This document shows, piece by piece, positions 61,915-64,000 of a stretch of DNA of 64,000 nt. Below the pieces are notes generated by a model that did no database searches, was not told where the DNA came from, and saw only the letters and a list, made by a program, of their open reading frames with translations. Positions within the stretch are counted from its first letter, which is position 1; each line of letters begins with the position of its first letter. The position numbers and the translations under genes were made by a program. The DNA is from Paenibacillus arenilitoris. Lineage in GTDB: Bacteria; Bacillota; Bacilli; Paenibacillales; Paenibacillaceae. The stretch is taken from contig NZ_JACXIY010000009.1 in NCBI RefSeq assembly GCF_014705655.1, forward strand, positions 96,120 to 160,119, in the 5' to 3' direction.

Positions 61915-64000
61915 ATGTTGAATTCCATTGGCATCGAGCAAGCGGTGCAGAAGCTGAACTCGCCGCAGCGGGAAGCCGTTCTGGCGACCGACGGTCCCCT
62001 GCTCATCATGGCGGGGGCGGGCAGCGGCAAGACGCGCGTGCTGACGCATCGGATTGCATACTTAATAGAAAAGAAACGCGTGGCGCCGTGGAGCATTCTG
62101 GCGATCACCTTTACGAATAAAGCGTCGAGGGAGATGCAGGACAGGGTCAGCGCCCTCGTCGGGCCGTCGGGAAGGGATATTTGGGTTTCGACCTTCCACT
62201 CTATGTGCGTGCGCATCCTGCGCAGGGACATCGACCGGATCGGCTTCACGTCCAGCTTCTCCATCCTGGATTCCTCGGACCAGCTCTCGGTTATCCGCAA
62301 TTGCATGAAGGATATGAACATCGATACGAAAAAATTCGAGCCGAAGGCGGTGCAAGCCGCGATCAGCGGCGCGAAGAACGAGCTGATCACGCCGGAGCAG
62401 TACGAGCAGAAGGTCGGGGATTATTTTCAAGGCATCGTGGCCCAGGTTTATACCAAGTACCAGAAGAGGCTGTACAGCAACAACTCGCTCGACTTCGACG
62501 ACCTGATCATGATCACGATCCGGCTGTTCAAGGAAATGCCCGAGGTGCTCGATTTCTATCAGAACAAATTCCGCTACATCCACGTGGACGAGTATCAGGA
62601 TACGAACCGGGCGCAATATATGCTGACCCGCATGCTGGCGGATAAGCACCACAACCTGTGCGTCGTCGGCGACAGCGACCAGTCGATTTACCGGTGGCGC
62701 GGAGCGGACATTACGAACATTTTGAACTTCGAAAGCGATTATCCCGAGGCGCGGACGATTATGCTCGAGCAGAACTATCGTTCGACGGCCAACATACTCG
62801 ACGCCGCCAATGCGGTCATCAAGCTGAATACGGGCCGGAAGCCGAAGAAGCTGTGGACCGATCAGGGGGCCGGCGACCCGATCTCGCTCTACCAGGCGGA
62901 TACGGAGCATGAGGAAGGCTACTTCGTAACGGGAGAAATTCGCAAAAACCTGGGCAAAGGCTACAAATACGCCGATCACGCGATTTTGTACCGCACGAAT
63001 GCACAATCCCGGGTAATCGAGGAAATACTAATCAAATCGGATATTCCTTATCAGATCGTCGGGGGCATCAAGTTCTACGACCGCAAAGAGATCAAGGATT
63101 TGCTCGGTTATTTGAAGCTCGTCTCGAACCCGGACGACGATATCAGCCTGCTGCGCATCATTAACGTGCCGAAGCGCGGCATCGGCGATACGACGGTCGG
63201 CAAGCTGGCGGAGGAAGCGGCGCGGCGGGGCACCTCGATTTATCGGGTACTGGACGATCTGCGCGATCTTGACGTGAACGGACGGACGCGAACGCAGCTT
63301 CGCGAATTTCACGGGATTATCGACAACCTGACGAGAATGGTCGAATATTTATCGGTGACGGAGCTCACCGAGAAGGTGCTTGAGCTGTCGCAATACCGAC
63401 TGGAGCTGCAGCAGGAGAACACGCTCGAGTCGAAGGCCCGCTTGGAGAACATCGAGGAGTTCCTGTCGGTGACGATGGACTTCGAGAAGCGGAACGAGGA
63501 TCGGACGCTGGTCGCGTTCTTGACGGACCTCGCTTTGATTGCCGATATCGATACGCTAAGCAAAGAAGAAGAAGCGGCGGACAAAAGCGGCGACGCGGTC
63601 GTGCTCATGACGATGCACAGCGCCAAAGGACTCGAGTTCCCGGTCGTGTTCATCATCGGCATGGAAGAGAGCGTATTTCCGCACAGCCGGGCGCTGGCCG
63701 ACAACGAGGAGCTGGAGGAGGAGCGGCGGCTTGCTTACGTGGGCATTACCCGCGCGGAAAAGCGGCTGTACCTCACGTGCGCGAGAATGCGCACGCTGTT
63801 CGGCCGAACAGGCAGCAACGCCCCTTCGCGCTTCCTGCAGGAAATACCGGAGGGCGTGCGCGAAACCGCTTCGGCCGGCGGAGGTTTCTCCCGCGGAGGC
63901 GGCTTCGGTGCCGGAGCGGGCGGCTTCGGCGGCGGCGCGGCAGCGCATAGCGCCGCCGGCCGCAGCTTTGGCGGGCGCGCGCCGGCATACGGCGCGCCCG
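61915..64000 (+). CDS. pcrA: ATP-dependent DNA helicase PcrA, 3'-truncated by window edge
   Basis: ATG 61915 with AAAGGAG upstream; 695 codons are present and the frame is open at the window end. UvrD/PcrA superfamily 1A: Walker [15 protein letters not shown] near 33, [11 protein letters not shown] (Ia), [10 protein letters not shown] (II), [14 protein letters not shown] (III), LEQNYRST (IV), [12 protein letters not shown] (V) and [14 protein letters not shown] (VI). It unwinds DNA in repair and plasmid replication and removes RecA and RNA polymerase. The last visible ~45 residues form an unusual Gly/Arg/Ala-rich linker ([20 protein letters not shown]) before the missing C-terminal RNA-polymerase-binding domain. 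Confidence 0.96.
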   Translation, partial: MLNSIGIEQAVQKLNSPQREAVLATDGPLLIMAGAGSGKTRVLTHRIAYLIEKKRVAPWSILAITFTNKASREMQDRVSALVGPSGRDIWVSTFHSMCVRILRRDIDRIGFTSSFSILDSSDQLSVIRNCMKDMNIDTKKFEPKAVQAAISGAKNELITPEQYEQKVGDYFQGIVAQVYTKYQKRLYSNNSLDFDDLIMITIRLFKEMPEVLDFYQNKFRYIHVDEYQDTNRAQYMLTRMLADKHHNLCVVGDSDQSIYRWRGADITNILNFESDYPEARTIMLEQNYRSTANILDAANAVIKLNTGRKPKKLWTDQGAGDPISLYQADTEHEEGYFVTGEIRKNLGKGYKYADHAILYRTNAQSRVIEEILIKSDIPYQIVGGIKFYDRKEIKDLLGYLKLVSNPDDDISLLRIINVPKRGIGDTTVGKLAEEAARRGTSIYRVLDDLRDLDVNGRTRTQLREFHGIIDNLTRMVEYLSVTELTEKVLELSQYRLELQQENTLESKARLENIEEFLSVTMDFEKRNEDRTLVAFLTDLALIADIDTLSKEEEAADKSGDAVVLMTMHSAKGLEFPVVFIIGMEESVFPHSRALADNEELEEERRLAYVGITRAEKRLYLTCARMRTLFGRTGSNAPSRFLQEIPEGVRETASAGGGFSRGGGFGAGAGGFGGGAAAHSAAGRSFGGRAPAYGAP

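Overview
The window looks like a chromosomal segment of a motile, Gram-positive, Paenibacillus-type member of the Firmicutes. Reasons: SLH-domain and LPXTG surface proteins, a cytoplasmic DegS/DegU pair, the Bacillus-style order comF - yvyF - flgM - flgN - flgK - flgL - fliW - csrA - hag - flaG - fliD - fliS - fliT - hpf - secA - prfB, strong AGGAGG ribosome binding sites, frequent GTG/TTG starts, sigma-A and sigma-D promoters, PcrA/PcrB and MinJ. No rRNA, tRNA, CRISPR array, insertion sequence or prophage was seen. By eye the flagellar genes (about 13.2-22.2 kb) and the repeat domains of the large adhesin are richer in A+T than the GC-rich housekeeping genes around them.

Layout. 1-5.3 kb: the 3' part of an SLH surface protein and a secreted phosphodiester-glycosidase-like protein. 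5.4-7.3 kb: degS-degU. 7.4-8.9 kb (minus strand): an LPXTG protein with a SpaA-like domain. 9.1-9.6 kb: an unknown membrane-anchored protein. 9.7-13.1 kb: comFA, comFC and yvyF (no comFB). 13.2-22.5 kb: late flagellar genes with the FliW-CsrA-Hag control circuit. 22.6-27.4 kb: cold-shock protein, hpf, secA, and prfB with its programmed frameshift. 27.5-28.4 kb: a YitT-type membrane protein. 28.5-36.8 kb: a seven-gene arginine cluster argC-J-B-D-F-G-H behind one promoter with a possible ArgR site and a structured leader. 36.9-38.4 kb (minus): a VanW/G5 protein. 38.6-44.5 kb: ftsE-ftsX-M23 hydrolase-S41 protease-minJ, a cell wall and division block. 44.5-48.3 kb (minus): a 1241-residue LPXTG adhesin, divergent from an orphan response regulator with a BTAD output (48.6-49.7 kb). 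49.9-54.8 kb: uvrB-uvrA. 55.0-56.6 kb (minus): nitrite/sulfite reductase. 56.9-64 kb: a small membrane protein, a sugar-phosphate isomerase-like protein (minus), a U32 peptidase, pcrB and the 5' part of pcrA.

How it works together. Sigma-D promoter sequences precede flgM, hag and probably flaG, and flgM encodes the anti-sigma-D factor, so the late flagellar genes form a self-limiting regulon. FliW, CsrA and flagellin provide translational feedback. FtsEX sits directly upstream of a coiled-coil/M23 hydrolase, the usual FtsEX-controlled partner. UvrAB and PcrA represent nucleotide excision repair. The arginine cluster holds the acetyl-cycle and citrulline-to-arginine steps; carAB and argA-type genes are absent from the window.

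The less ordinary items are: a 25-codon ORF with an excellent ribosome binding site between the uvrA terminator and the next terminator; a degenerate glycosyltransferase-2-like membrane-anchored protein; 10-bp direct repeats 22 bp apart at the promoter of the smaller LPXTG gene; a leader with an unused Shine-Dalgarno and a 13-codon ORF ahead of the large adhesin; a sigma-D promoter embedded in a terminator hairpin ahead of flgM; and a structured leader ahead of argC. None of these is proven from sequence alone.
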